A stretch of DNA of 41,391 nucleotides from a virus, in IMG/VR virus record IMGVR_UViG_3300044825_000491, positions 1-41,391 of that record. One strand, given 5' to 3'. A program made the position numbers and the translations under genes. Below, in pieces: positions 15,112-22,883 of this stretch. The notes beneath the pieces were generated by a model. It ran no database searches and was not told the DNA's origin. It was given only the letters and a program-made list of their open reading frames with translations. Numbering within the stretch: position 1 is the first letter of the stretch; each line of letters opens with the position of its first letter.

Positions 15112-15444
15112 CTAGGAAATCTCCGTCAGGAACGCCGAGAAACCAACAGTCGAAGCAGACGACGACACACGCAAATACTTCTGCGGGTCAAGGCACACAC
15201 CCAGCGTCAACGCGATAGTGTCATTACCGGCAACAACCGCGTCATACACAATAAACTCCTGATCCGCCGGAGTACCAGCAGTCGTATCCGTACCCACACG
15301 CACAGTCACATTAGACGACGCGCGGTTAGCGATAACGATAGACGAAATCACCGCCTCAGTAGCGGCAGGAGTCGTGTACAGTGTGGCGTACGTGCCGGTA
15401 GAGGACGTGCCGTTAACTTGCGAATACTTGTAGGCGTTAGCCAT
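15112..15444 (-). CDS. Small beta-rich virion protein
   Basis: 110 residues of beta-strand-like sequence (TGTYATLYTTPAATEAVISS, SNVTVRVGTDTT, DTIALTLGVCLDPQKYLRV). This is typical of phage structural proteins that decorate tail or capsid. It sits between the adhesin genes and the fibre-like protein. No motif identifies it further. Confidence 0.55.
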   Translation of the reverse strand: MANAYKYSQVNGTSSTGTYATLYTTPAATEAVISSIVIANRASSNVTVRVGTDTTAGTPADQEFIVYDAVVAGNDTIALTLGVCLDPQKYLRVSSSASTVGFSAFLTEIS

Positions 15445-15447
15445 CGG

Positions 15448-15951
15448 TCATGCTCCCATCAAAAAGAACGAACTGAAATCCCCACCACCGGCAGCAGCAG
15501 CCCACTTAACCCCACCAGTCTGGGTTGAATCGGCAGTGAGAACAAAATTGTTAGTACCAACAGGAAGCCGAGCAACAGTGTCAGCGGCAGTACCAACAAT
15601 AAGATCACCCTTAGCGTCCACAATAGTCGGGGCAATAAACCCAGTACCATTAATGAACGAGTTAGGTTCATCGAAATCGCGGGCACTAACACCATGATTC
15701 ACGGTGGCACCAGCGTCATGCGACTTACCCGTCGTTCCATCCACTGCGCGAGTAACCGTCAACGTCGTGCCACTACGGGCAGTAACCTCAACGATCTCCT
15801 CGTTCACCGTGTCCTGATCAATGATCAGCGTGTACGGGTAAGATGCGGGCCAACCAGAAACAGCGACAACACCCACAGTGGTTTGGCTGGCATCAATACC
15901 AGCGGACAGCGTGGTGCGTGCCGCTGTAGATGAATAGTATCTACGCGCCAT
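15448..15951 (-). CDS. Fibre-like virion protein
   Basis: 167 residues. The N-terminal half ([25 protein letters not shown], then [23 protein letters not shown]) is a beta domain seen in virion-associated proteins. The C-terminal half has [20 protein letters not shown] and [17 protein letters not shown], a stretch widely found in tail fibres of actinophages and cyanophages. It is probably a fibre connector. The very C-terminus is Gly/Ser/Phe-rich. Confidence 0.65.
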   Translation of the reverse strand: MARRYYSSTAARTTLSAGIDASQTTVGVVAVSGWPASYPYTLIIDQDTVNEEIVEVTARSGTTLTVTRAVDGTTGKSHDAGATVNHGVSARDFDEPNSFINGTGFIAPTIVDAKGDLIVGTAADTVARLPVGTNNFVLTADSTQTGGVKWAAAAGGGDFSSFFLMGA

Positions 15952-15964
15952 TCTTTTCCTTTAC

Positions 15965-16858
15965 CTAGCGGGTGAAATAACTGCGAACAGGGAATATTCT
16001 TTGCAAGCCACCCTGCTCCTCAGCAAGACGGACCTGGTACATTTGCAGCAGGAACCTCGACAAGGACGCTGCATTGTTTTGGTTGCGGGGCTGACCGGAG
16101 TAGTCCGCCTCAGCCGACTGTCCCGACAAGTGGGCAGAGTCAAAGAACGGCGTCAAACGGTAGGCTGCACCGAACTTGATCAGATCCTCACACGACGACG
16201 GCAAACCAGTCACCGTGCTGAACTCGTCACTATCATTCGACAAGGCGGTCGGTTCCTTCGTGTACACAACCTTGATAGTGCGACCAGGCACGATCATGTC
16301 GTAGATGCTGACAGACACCCCGGTAGAGAACGACCCGGTAGCGGCGTGCTTGTCCACCCTCATGCGACGGACAGGCATCCACTCCCTACTCGGTCCAGTG
16401 GTCTGCCACGCAACCTGCAGCACGTCCAGTGCCCCAGTGGGGAGAGAGTACGTGGAGATGGCTGGCTGGTACGTGAACGTTGTGCTACCCACAGCGAACA
16501 ACTCTGGGTACACTGACTTGATTGCGTCGTTGAGTGCGTCCTTCACCATCTGCCTGGGGAACATGGGGGACGACACGACACGATCACCGATAGAGTGCGC
16601 TGACGCTGTGGTTCCACGGAACCCGCGACCGTACGGCGGGACAGTGAGAGTCCCAGCGGACGAGTCCAGGCTGTCTACCCAAATGATCTCGTCACCGATC
16701 TCAACGATGCCGCGAGAAACCGCCGTGGCGTCATCCACGTTCACGGTCAAACCAGTAGCCGACAGTGCCCCAGTCAAGTAGGTGGCCTGGTCCTGCAGTG
16801 TCGTGTAACCGTACAACTGCATAAGCATCTGGTCCGTTAACTGGCTAAACGTACTCAT
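15965..16858 (-). CDS. Head-tail adaptor/connector-like protein
   Basis: 297 residues, following the capsid module. The helical start (FSQLTDQMLMQLYGY) is followed by an inserted beta domain (DEIIWVDSLDSSAGTLTVPPYGRGFRGT), then FPRQMVKDALNDAIKSVYPELF and a CEDLIKFGAAYRLTPFFD helix near the C-terminus. Helix-beta-helix proteins at this position are adaptors that join portal to tail. The start overlaps the upstream gene by 1 bp (TGATG type). Confidence 0.6.
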   Translation of the reverse strand: MSTFSQLTDQMLMQLYGYTTLQDQATYLTGALSATGLTVNVDDATAVSRGIVEIGDEIIWVDSLDSSAGTLTVPPYGRGFRGTTASAHSIGDRVVSSPMFPRQMVKDALNDAIKSVYPELFAVGSTTFTYQPAISTYSLPTGALDVLQVAWQTTGPSREWMPVRRMRVDKHAATGSFSTGVSVSIYDMIVPGRTIKVVYTKEPTALSNDSDEFSTVTGLPSSCEDLIKFGAAYRLTPFFDSAHLSGQSAEADYSGQPRNQNNAASLSRFLLQMYQVRLAEEQGGLQRIFPVRSYFTR

Positions 16859-17181
16859 CAGTTGCTCGCATTCACAAAACGGGCCGTGTTCTTGTTCACG
16901 ATCATGGACGCTGGGGGCATAGTATTTGCATCATACGGACGACCCAGGTGACGAGAAGCAGTCTCAGCCTGACGGACCTTCTCAACAGTCGTTCCTTCCG
17001 GTTGGATACCGTTACGCCTAGCAGTCTCATACGCGGCTAGGTCACTTTTCGTCTTCGACCACATGGACGACAAACCGGACGTTGCGGTTGCGTTGATCGT
17101 CGGGTTCGCTGCCTGGAGGCATTCCGCGTACGAAGAGTGGTTCTTGGTTTTGCAACCAGTGCGGCAGTTACTCTGTGACAA
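16858..17181 (-). CDS. Cys-containing actinophage capsid-region protein
   Basis: 107 residues from a TTG start inside the end of the upstream gene. The N-terminus NCRTGCKTKNHSSYAECLQAAN is a pattern with three Cys and one His that I recognise from many actinophage structural operons. The rest is helical (WSKTKSDLAAYETARRNGIQPEG). It may bind a metal. Function unknown, probably virion-related. Confidence 0.62.
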   Translation of the reverse strand: MSQSNCRTGCKTKNHSSYAECLQAANPTINATATSGLSSMWSKTKSDLAAYETARRNGIQPEGTTVEKVRQAETASRHLGRPYDANTMPPASMIVNKNTARFVNASN

Positions 17182-17896
17182 TGTATGCCCCGTATCCTGC
17201 CGCTATCACAGCGGCCTCCGACTCGTCATCCAGAATGTTTGTTGCGCCGCCACGGAAGTAGTAGTCCGCGTCAGCGATAGACTCTTGTGCCGGGAAAGTT
17301 TCCAACACGCCAGTCGTGCCAGTGATCAGCAGTGCCTGACCGTTGTCGATTGGGTAACGCTTCAACAGGATATTGTCCGTGTAGGTCAGTTCAATCGTGG
17401 GAAGCACCAGGTACTTCGATGGGACGTACACTGTCGCTGTCAGGTCAGACGAAAACACCATCGGTCTACCAGCAACTGGTGCCACAACAAACATTGTGGA
17501 ACTGAGGCCACTGTCGGAGTCAAGTGTCGCGTTAGCGAACTGAACACGGGTTGATGTTGCCACAAGATCCGACGACCCGATGACGATAGACGCCGCCGCG
17601 TTTATCACCTTCACCGTGATAGTGAGATCAACCTCTGCCGACATGGACGCTGAAGCGAACAGGACTGCAGAACCGTCAGCCACCAGGCTAGATTCGGAAG
17701 ACAGGCTAGAGGCAGCGGATGCCGTGATCTTCGCGGCAGAAACCAAGTCAGACTCGCCACTCATAGTGGACTCACCGGCAGCGATAACGAACAATGCTGA
17801 GGTGAGATTAGACTCGGCAGATAGCGTGGCAGAACCAGTGAATGTCAGGCCGTAGCCCAACATTTGAACAACTGGTTCAGTGATATCAACCAGCAT
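17168..17896 (-). CDS. Virion protein with 20-residue repeats
   Basis: 242 residues. Roughly residues 20-140 are six repeats of exactly 20 residues with the pattern [GA]-x-[AS]-x-[LM]-S-x-[ES]-S-x-L followed by a strand, e.g. GESTMSGESDLVSAAKITAS and AASSLSSESSLVADGSAVLF. This would fold as a beta-solenoid-like or stacked rod. The C-terminal 100 residues are non-repetitive (LPTIELTYTDNILLKRYPI). It is probably a capsid fibre or decoration protein, since it lies two genes after the major capsid gene. Confidence 0.6.
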   Translation of the reverse strand: MLVDITEPVVQMLGYGLTFTGSATLSAESNLTSALFVIAAGESTMSGESDLVSAAKITASAASSLSSESSLVADGSAVLFASASMSAEVDLTITVKVINAAASIVIGSSDLVATSTRVQFANATLDSDSGLSSTMFVVAPVAGRPMVFSSDLTATVYVPSKYLVLPTIELTYTDNILLKRYPIDNGQALLITGTTGVLETFPAQESIADADYYFRGGATNILDDESEAAVIAAGYGAYIVTE

Positions 17897-18279
17897 TACG
17901 ACAGGCTAAGAGTCACAGACGAGGTAGCGAACTCAACACTGTCACCCGCAGACACGGTGCGGGAGTTAGTCAGCGGCCCGTACGCGAGACGCTTCGGTGT
18001 TCCAGCCGAATCGTAGATTTCAATACCGACCACGGTGCACGCGGGCATACCCGTGAACGTCACGGCGGAACCGTTAGAGATAGAACCAGAAGATGCGGCA
18101 CCGAACGTGATCGTCTGGCGTGCATACGACCCGCCAGTCACCTCAGTGCCGGGTGCAGAATCAGAACCGTTAGCGGTCATCAGGGCAAGTTTGATCGGCG
18201 TGGTGACAGTGTACGCGGAAGTACCCACCAGCGCGTCAAGCAACTGATTCTCAATAGTGTTAGGGAGATTGTCAGCCAC
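17896..18279 (-). CDS. Common phage structural protein, 127 aa
   Basis: GTG start. The pattern NTIENQLLDALVGTSAYT, TPIKLALMTANGSD, YARQTITFGAASSGSISN and VTFTGMPACTVVGIEIYD is a family I recognise as frequent next to capsid genes and often labelled tail fibre or decoration protein. It is beta-rich, with no catalytic residues. It overlaps the following gene by 1 bp. Confidence 0.66.
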   Translation of the reverse strand: MADNLPNTIENQLLDALVGTSAYTVTTPIKLALMTANGSDSAPGTEVTGGSYARQTITFGAASSGSISNGSAVTFTGMPACTVVGIEIYDSAGTPKRLAYGPLTNSRTVSAGDSVEFATSSVTLSLS

Positions 18280-18316
18280 GCTGAATCCTTATCTTGTAGA
18301 AAGTACAGAATGTTGC

Positions 18317-18352
18317 GTGGAGGCCACACCCGCAATATGATGTGGCCCCCAC
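18317..18352 (-). other. 12-bp hairpin after the major capsid gene
   Basis: On the minus strand GTGGGGGCCACA (18352-18341) pairs with TGTGGCCTCCAC (18328-18317) with one G-U pair and a 12-nt loop. No U-run follows, so it is more likely a 3' stabiliser or processing barrier than a terminator. Confidence 0.6.
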
Positions 18353-18362
18353 AGCCATGCAA

Positions 18363-19295
18363 CTAGGCGATGGACGAACCGGACTCAATCCGGTAAAGGG
18401 CATCGTTACGGTAGATAGCCCAACCCTGAAGCGAGTACCAACCCACCGGGCGGAACCGCATCAACTTGTCAACCACGGGACCGATCACGACACCCGGCTC
18501 AACGGCGGTCGCCTCAGCGAGCGCCTGCTGGCCTGCGATGATCGTGCGGTACACCTTCGCGGACGTGGTGCCGTCATTAGCGGTGTACGCACGCGGGGTT
18601 TCCACGACGTATGCACCACCGTAAACGCCAGTCGTCGCGTTGAGGATGTTCCCAACGTTCGGGTCCGTGTACTTACGGATATCCTCGAACGAGAGGGAGC
18701 CAGTCTCCGAACGGAGATCGTGCGCAACCTCGGGGTGCATGTACGCTGCGTACAGCATGCCCTCACGCGGGATCGCGTTCGCGGCACGCATCTTGGCGAC
18801 AGCCTTACGGATGTACTCGCCCTCGATCACGTCGGTCGCGGTGACACCGGAAGTGGCAGTGTTGCCAGTTCCCGCGTAGATCACGTTGGTGCCGGTGATG
18901 AGAGTGGACACAACCAACTTGTCGATGCTGTCAGCCATGTTGTAGGCAACAATGTTGGCGATAGCCGGGTCCACGTCGCTGAACGCGAACTCACCCAACT
19001 TGCGGGTGTTCAGCACGGTGTTGCCGTACTCGTTCAGCGTGACAGTGACAGTGTTAACGTCCGACAGGGCCACAGCGTTCGGGTCAACAGTCTCAGAGAG
19101 AGTGCTGGTCGCCGCCGCGAGATCCTGGTAGAGCGAGAACACCACGGACGAACCAGGCATGGCTTGCTGCACCGGGCGCTTGTCGGCCAGGTTGCGGAAC
19201 AGCGGCTGCGAACGGAGAGCGAACTCAACGTAGCGGTCGTATGCTGCCTTAACCAGACCAGCCATAGCGCTGGTAGAAGTGTAAGCATTGCTCAT
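18363..19295 (-). CDS. Major capsid protein
   Basis: 310 residues, right after a scaffold-like gene and with the strongest Shine-Dalgarno in the genome. The sequence (YDRYVEFALRSQPLFRNLADK, GSSVVFSLYQDLAAATSTLSE, VTVTLNEYGNTVLNTRKLGEFAFSD) matches the N4 gp56-like branch of HK97-fold capsid proteins, including E-loop-like and spine-helix segments. The later ANAIPREGMLYAAYMHPEVAHDL is also typical of that branch. It forms the icosahedral shell. Confidence 0.85.
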   Translation of the reverse strand: MSNAYTSTSAMAGLVKAAYDRYVEFALRSQPLFRNLADKRPVQQAMPGSSVVFSLYQDLAAATSTLSETVDPNAVALSDVNTVTVTLNEYGNTVLNTRKLGEFAFSDVDPAIANIVAYNMADSIDKLVVSTLITGTNVIYAGTGNTATSGVTATDVIEGEYIRKAVAKMRAANAIPREGMLYAAYMHPEVAHDLRSETGSLSFEDIRKYTDPNVGNILNATTGVYGGAYVVETPRAYTANDGTTSAKVYRTIIAGQQALAEATAVEPGVVIGPVVDKLMRFRPVGWYSLQGWAIYRNDALYRIESGSSIA

Positions 19296-19303
19296 AGTAG
19301 TGT

Positions 19304-19320
19304 TTCACCTCCTTGGTGAA
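19304..19320 (-). promoter_or_regulatory. Shine-Dalgarno hairpin of the major capsid gene
   Basis: The mRNA has TTCACC-AAGGA-GGTGAA: a 6-bp hairpin whose loop and 3' arm contain AAGGAGGTGA, a 10-nt perfect anti-16S complement. It ends 9 nt before the capsid ATG. Very strong but partly masked. Confidence 0.65.
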
Positions 19321-19345
19321 TAGATGTGATTGGTTACTTTTGAGG

Positions 19346-19828
19346 CTATACAGCCTGCGGACCCATAGAGTTCCCGAACAGCACCCGATTAAGTTCCTCG
19401 GGTGTGGATGCTGCACGAATCAGCGCATCCAACTGTTGGGGATCACCAGAGTAGGTTTCACCGGACTGCTGCGTTGCAGCGATACGGTTAATTGCCTGCA
19501 GTTCTGGACTTGGAGCCGCAGGTTGCTCCTCACTCGAAGCCTGGACACCGAACACGTCACCGTACTCGGACACCCACGCCTCAACCTCCTCAGCGGAGGT
19601 GACATCCTCGGGGATAAACTTGGAGATCTTCTCCGGTAGCCCCTTGGACGCCAGTACGTCCTTGACTGAGCGTTCACGAAGGCTGTTCTTCATGGACTGC
19701 AGTTGTTCCTGCAGTTCTTTCTTCTGCTTCTGTGCCTCCTTGTAGGCTTTCCGCAGTTCCTTCATAACGTTTGACTGATTCTGAGCGTCCCCAAAATTGT
19801 CGTCGTCGTCCCAGTCGAAATCGGACAT
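19346..19828 (-). CDS. Capsid scaffolding protein
   Basis: 160 residues from the ATG at 19828 (GGGAG upstream). Acidic N-terminus (SDFDWDDDDNFGD), then a long charged coiled coil (NVMKELRKAYKEAQKQKKELQEQLQSMKNSLRERSV), then a small C-terminal domain ending NRVLFGNSMGPQAV. This arrangement and its place before the capsid gene mark a scaffold that guides procapsid assembly and is then removed. No protease domain is fused to it. Confidence 0.8.
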   Translation of the reverse strand: MSDFDWDDDDNFGDAQNQSNVMKELRKAYKEAQKQKKELQEQLQSMKNSLRERSVKDVLASKGLPEKISKFIPEDVTSAEEVEAWVSEYGDVFGVQASSEEQPAAPSPELQAINRIAATQQSGETYSGDPQQLDALIRAASTPEELNRVLFGNSMGPQAV

Positions 19829-19945
19829 TGTAACTCCCAACTATTCATATAGGTGAATCGCTACCCACACAACCCTCTGGGGGGAGGATTGTGGCTGTAA
19901 CTGCCGGTCTGTTGCACCGCCAGGGCCGGTCGGTCTGGCTGGGAG
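19829..19945 (-). other. 5' leader of the scaffold gene with a 10-bp hairpin
   Basis: Non-coding. On the minus strand CACAATCCTC (19893-19884) pairs with GAGGGTTGTG (19877-19868) around a C-rich loop, about 40 nt before the scaffold start. No U-run follows. Together with the tRNA-like element it makes a structured leader for scaffold and capsid genes. Confidence 0.5.
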
Positions 19946-20034
19946 TGGAGCGTGTGGGAGTCGAACCCACGTTAGGCAGAGCCACGGGCCAGTAGTACTG
20001 GGAAACCGTAGGGTACCTCTATCCGATACGCCCC
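19946..20034 (-). ncRNA. tRNA-like element (not a canonical tRNA)
   Basis: 89 nt with a 7-bp acceptor stem (GGGGCGT at 20034-20028 with ACGCTCC at 19953-19947, one G-U), discriminator A and a perfect T-arm (GTGGG-TTCGACT-CCCAC). The middle does not form a D-arm and a 5+7+5 anticodon arm. Instead UAGAG/CUCUG and CUACGG/CCGUGG plus CCAG/CUGG build one long arm, as in the tRNA-like domain of tmRNA. CCA is not encoded. It lies between an internal-protein gene and the scaffold gene. Confidence 0.5.
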
Positions 20035-20042
20035 GTATTCAG

Positions 20043-21182
20043 TTATACGCTCGGTGCCCTACTCAGGGTTCCGGTTGTCACACCGGACGTGCCACCGAAC
20101 CGGGCACGTTCACGAGACTGCAAGCCGCGAACACGCCTCTGTGCCGCCTCGTCAAGTTCCAACTGCCCAAGGGCAGTCTCTTCCGCAGTCAACATGCCAC
20201 CCTCCAACTGGGCCAAACGGCCAGTGGAACGTTGGGTTGCTGCGATTTGTGTCAACTGTGGCTCAATCTGTGTGCCCATGATGTCACGTTCGCCACCAAG
20301 GAACTCACCGATACGCTCGGACACACCGGCACCGAACTCCAGTCCTGCACGCTGCGCGTACCCGCCGACAATAGCGGCGTTAGCGCGACGCTGGATCTCG
20401 CCAGTCGTACGCTGCGGGTCAAGGACATATGCTGTGAGGGTCGCCGGGTCAACGTTGTAAAACCGCTGCAGACTGTCGCGGACTTCCTGCGGTGTCTCAG
20501 CCACGACACGCTGGGCATCTGTGATGCGGTCACGGACCTCGTTCACGGACAGTGAGAAGTCGCCCACAAGTTTGCCGATAGCGTCATACTCCGCTTGCGT
20601 GCCAGCCTGACCAAGGTAGTCCCGCAGTCCAGCCTCACGAAACACCTGACGGTACTGTGATTCTAGGTTGAGGTATTCTGCCTCATTGCGAATATCAGGG
20701 ATACCACGCTGCTGCAAAGTGAGCATACCCTTGAACCGCTGCTTGTACGGTTCTGTCTGGCGCAAACGCTCTGCAATGACGTTGACATTTGTTCCCCACT
20801 GGTTAATTAGGGATTCAACTTGACCACTGAGTGAACCTAAACCGTACTGATCTAGGATTCCACGAAGGAAAGAAGATGCTCCTTCTCGCGCCTCTCGGCG
20901 TGCGGCAAGAAGATCCTCTTGCAGCATCCGGTAGTAGTCAATCTCCGCCTGGGAAGGACCGGAAGGTGCTGGCTGTCCACCACCACCACCCCCATCTCCG
21001 CCACCGCCTCCCCCTCCACCGCCGCCTCCGGCGTCGGACGGGGTTGCTGGGCGAGGCGCACCTGGCTGTTGAGTTCCGCCTGGAACATTTGATGCTGTTC
21101 CACCAATAAATTGACCACCACCAGCGGGAGTCCATTCAAGTCTACGCGGCTGCCGCATAACCTCTGGGAAAAGACTACTCAT
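20043..21182 (-). CDS. Internal virion/ejection-type protein with Gly-rich linker
   Basis: 379 residues. A Pro/Gly N-terminus includes a near-continuous Gly run (about residues 53-68) followed by a long helical body (RMLQEDLLAARREAREGASSFLRGILDQYGLGSLSG, ERLRQTEPYKQRFKGM). Ala/Gln-rich helices and the position between portal and scaffold resemble podovirus ejection proteins. Poly-Gly could be a flexible tether. No enzymatic motif found. Confidence 0.5.
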   Translation of the reverse strand: MSSLFPEVMRQPRRLEWTPAGGGQFIGGTASNVPGGTQQPGAPRPATPSDAGGGGGGGGGGGDGGGGGGQPAPSGPSQAEIDYYRMLQEDLLAARREAREGASSFLRGILDQYGLGSLSGQVESLINQWGTNVNVIAERLRQTEPYKQRFKGMLTLQQRGIPDIRNEAEYLNLESQYRQVFREAGLRDYLGQAGTQAEYDAIGKLVGDFSLSVNEVRDRITDAQRVVAETPQEVRDSLQRFYNVDPATLTAYVLDPQRTTGEIQRRANAAIVGGYAQRAGLEFGAGVSERIGEFLGGERDIMGTQIEPQLTQIAATQRSTGRLAQLEGGMLTAEETALGQLELDEAAQRRVRGLQSRERARFGGTSGVTTGTLSRAPSV

Positions 21183-22126
21183 CAGCGGAATCCAAACATC
21201 TGCAACAACTGAGTACCCACATCCGTGTACGTCTTATAAGCATTATCCGTGTACTGCCAGCGTGGATCTTCACGAACCTGGCGCTTGAAGTCATACAAGG
21301 GAACAACGCTAGGCTTCCCGTCAGCACCAACGCCCTGCATACCACGTTGAAGAAGAGGATCATCCAGATTGATTTCTTCTGGATCCATCTCCAGCAGAGA
21401 AGCCATAGTATCCCGATACGGTGCGGCAATGTCCGCAGGATCCATGCCCTGCGCTATCCTATCTGACCATGCCGGGTATGCGCCCATGAGATACGTGCGC
21501 CGCAAGTCGTCCTTTACGTCTTCAAGGGTAGTAGCACCAGAACCGATACGGCGAATGTAGTCCTGAATCATGGTTGGGGCAATAGTGATACCGTTTGCCC
21601 TGGCCCAAGTTTGCAATGCTGACTGTGTTACACCAGCAGCACCGCGGAAATCGCCATCAGTCGGTGTAACAAACTCGACAAGACGCTCTAAAGTTTGTTG
21701 CTGGTTTAAGCCAAGGCGACGCTGTTGCTTAACAAGATCCTCAAACAACTGGTCGCTGATACCAGTAGCGCCAATACCAGCAGCCTGTGCCTTCAGGTTG
21801 GCAACATCACCAGAAATACTTTGACGGTAATCAGTCGGGTTTTCTAGTTCCTTGCGAAGATCATTAATGTAAGTGGCACTATTATTAACCCACCAAGGCC
21901 GCTCTTCAAGTTCAAGGAAGAAACGCTCCTTGCTGATCTTGCCCTTGGACTCATTAAACCTGCGAGCAAAATCAATAAACCAATTCTTCAGATCCTCGTC
22001 TTGCTCCATGATAATGTAAGACTGACCAAAAAGCCTAGCGATCTCCTCGCGGCTCTTTGCCTCAAACTTAGACTTACCTTTACCGGGCTTATTGCCTGGA
22101 CGACGCTCGGGTGTCATTTCAGACAT
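21182..22126 (-). CDS. Internal virion-type protein, 314 aa
   Basis: Lys-rich start (RRPGNKPGKGKSKFEAKSREEIARLFGQ), then mostly helical (DLRKELENPTDYRQSISGDVANLKAQAAG; LVKQQRRLGLNQQQTLERLVEFV). I do not recognise a family. Position, helical content and overlaps of 1-8 bp with neighbours suggest that it works with the 1,660-residue protein in the particle. Codon use is more A/T-rich than in the capsid genes. Confidence 0.5.
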   Translation of the reverse strand: MSEMTPERRPGNKPGKGKSKFEAKSREEIARLFGQSYIIMEQDEDLKNWFIDFARRFNESKGKISKERFFLELEERPWWVNNSATYINDLRKELENPTDYRQSISGDVANLKAQAAGIGATGISDQLFEDLVKQQRRLGLNQQQTLERLVEFVTPTDGDFRGAAGVTQSALQTWARANGITIAPTMIQDYIRRIGSGATTLEDVKDDLRRTYLMGAYPAWSDRIAQGMDPADIAAPYRDTMASLLEMDPEEINLDDPLLQRGMQGVGADGKPSVVPLYDFKRQVREDPRWQYTDNAYKTYTDVGTQLLQMFGFR

Positions 22127-22883
22127 TCTCCTGCATCCTCCTGTTTAATGCCTCATCAAACCAGGACATGAGAGTCGTGGCCTTCTGAAACTCCTGATAC
22201 TCTGGCTTCTTGGAAAGAATATTCGTAACAATATCTTGGCGACCCTGGGCGGTAAGACCTTGCTCCGTGGTGCTGAAACCCCTACCAGCCTGGGTGATCT
22301 GGGGTTCTTCCATCTCGGCCTTGCGGGTGCGATTCAAGATGCGCTCAAACTCTTGATCCGTAATTCCACGACCAAGCATTTCTAAAGCAACAGCATCTGC
22401 TGTAGCGCGAACATCGGACTCAGCCGCTACAGTTCGTGTAGCAACCGGGCCACGGTACCTTCCAGCATCTTCCTCTTTGGGGGGAGAGGTTGATGCGTAC
22501 CAAGACATCCAATTCCAAAACGGCTTGTCCCCACCAGAGTTCACGTAAGGAACATAAACCTCTGCAGCCAACTGCAGGGCACTAGCAACATACGCCGGAT
22601 ACTTAGCGTTCTCTTTTTTGAGAAATGGTGTCGCAGTCAAAACACCAACAATGGCGTCATACTGTGGGTCACGATTAGCGCCCATCGCGTAAACCGAAGA
22701 AACAATTTCGCTTAACGGAACCTGATCAACTTTCTCAACACTTGGCCTAGCGCCAGCATACGGCCCCTGAACCGGGACAACTCTTCTGCCAAGAAAGATT
22801 AGTGGATCTTTAGTTTCGTCAACATCAGCATCCCTAAGAGCCTCCGCTTGTTTTGCGACTCTGGCGAGTAGTTCATCGCTCAC
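22119..22883 (-). CDS. Virion-region protein, 254 aa
   Basis: GTG start overlapping the large gene's stop (GTGA). It has helical stretches (SDELLARVAKQAEALRDADV; YPAYVASALQLAAEVYVPYV) and a central GGDKPFWNWMSWYAS with clustered Trp. The C-terminal half (RGITDQEFERILNRTRKAE) is helical. No family recognised; grouped with the ejection-type proteins by position. Confidence 0.48.
   Translation of the reverse strand: MSDELLARVAKQAEALRDADVDETKDPLIFLGRRVVPVQGPYAGARPSVEKVDQVPLSEIVSSVYAMGANRDPQYDAIVGVLTATPFLKKENAKYPAYVASALQLAAEVYVPYVNSGGDKPFWNWMSWYASTSPPKEEDAGRYRGPVATRTVAAESDVRATADAVALEMLGRGITDQEFERILNRTRKAEMEEPQITQAGRGFSTTEQGLTAQGRQDIVTNILSKKPEYQEFQKATTLMSWFDEALNRRMQENV

Noticed and set aside
12049-15218. 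Plus-strand open frames rich in Pro (e.g. 12049-12894, 13408-13815, 14334-14636)
   Set aside because: They are the reverse complement of Gly-rich codons of the minus-strand adhesin genes, with no ribosome site or fitting neighbours.
19946-20034. Canonical class II tRNA
   Set aside because: Acceptor and T-arm fit, but no 5-bp stem with a 7-nt anticodon loop and no D-arm can be drawn.
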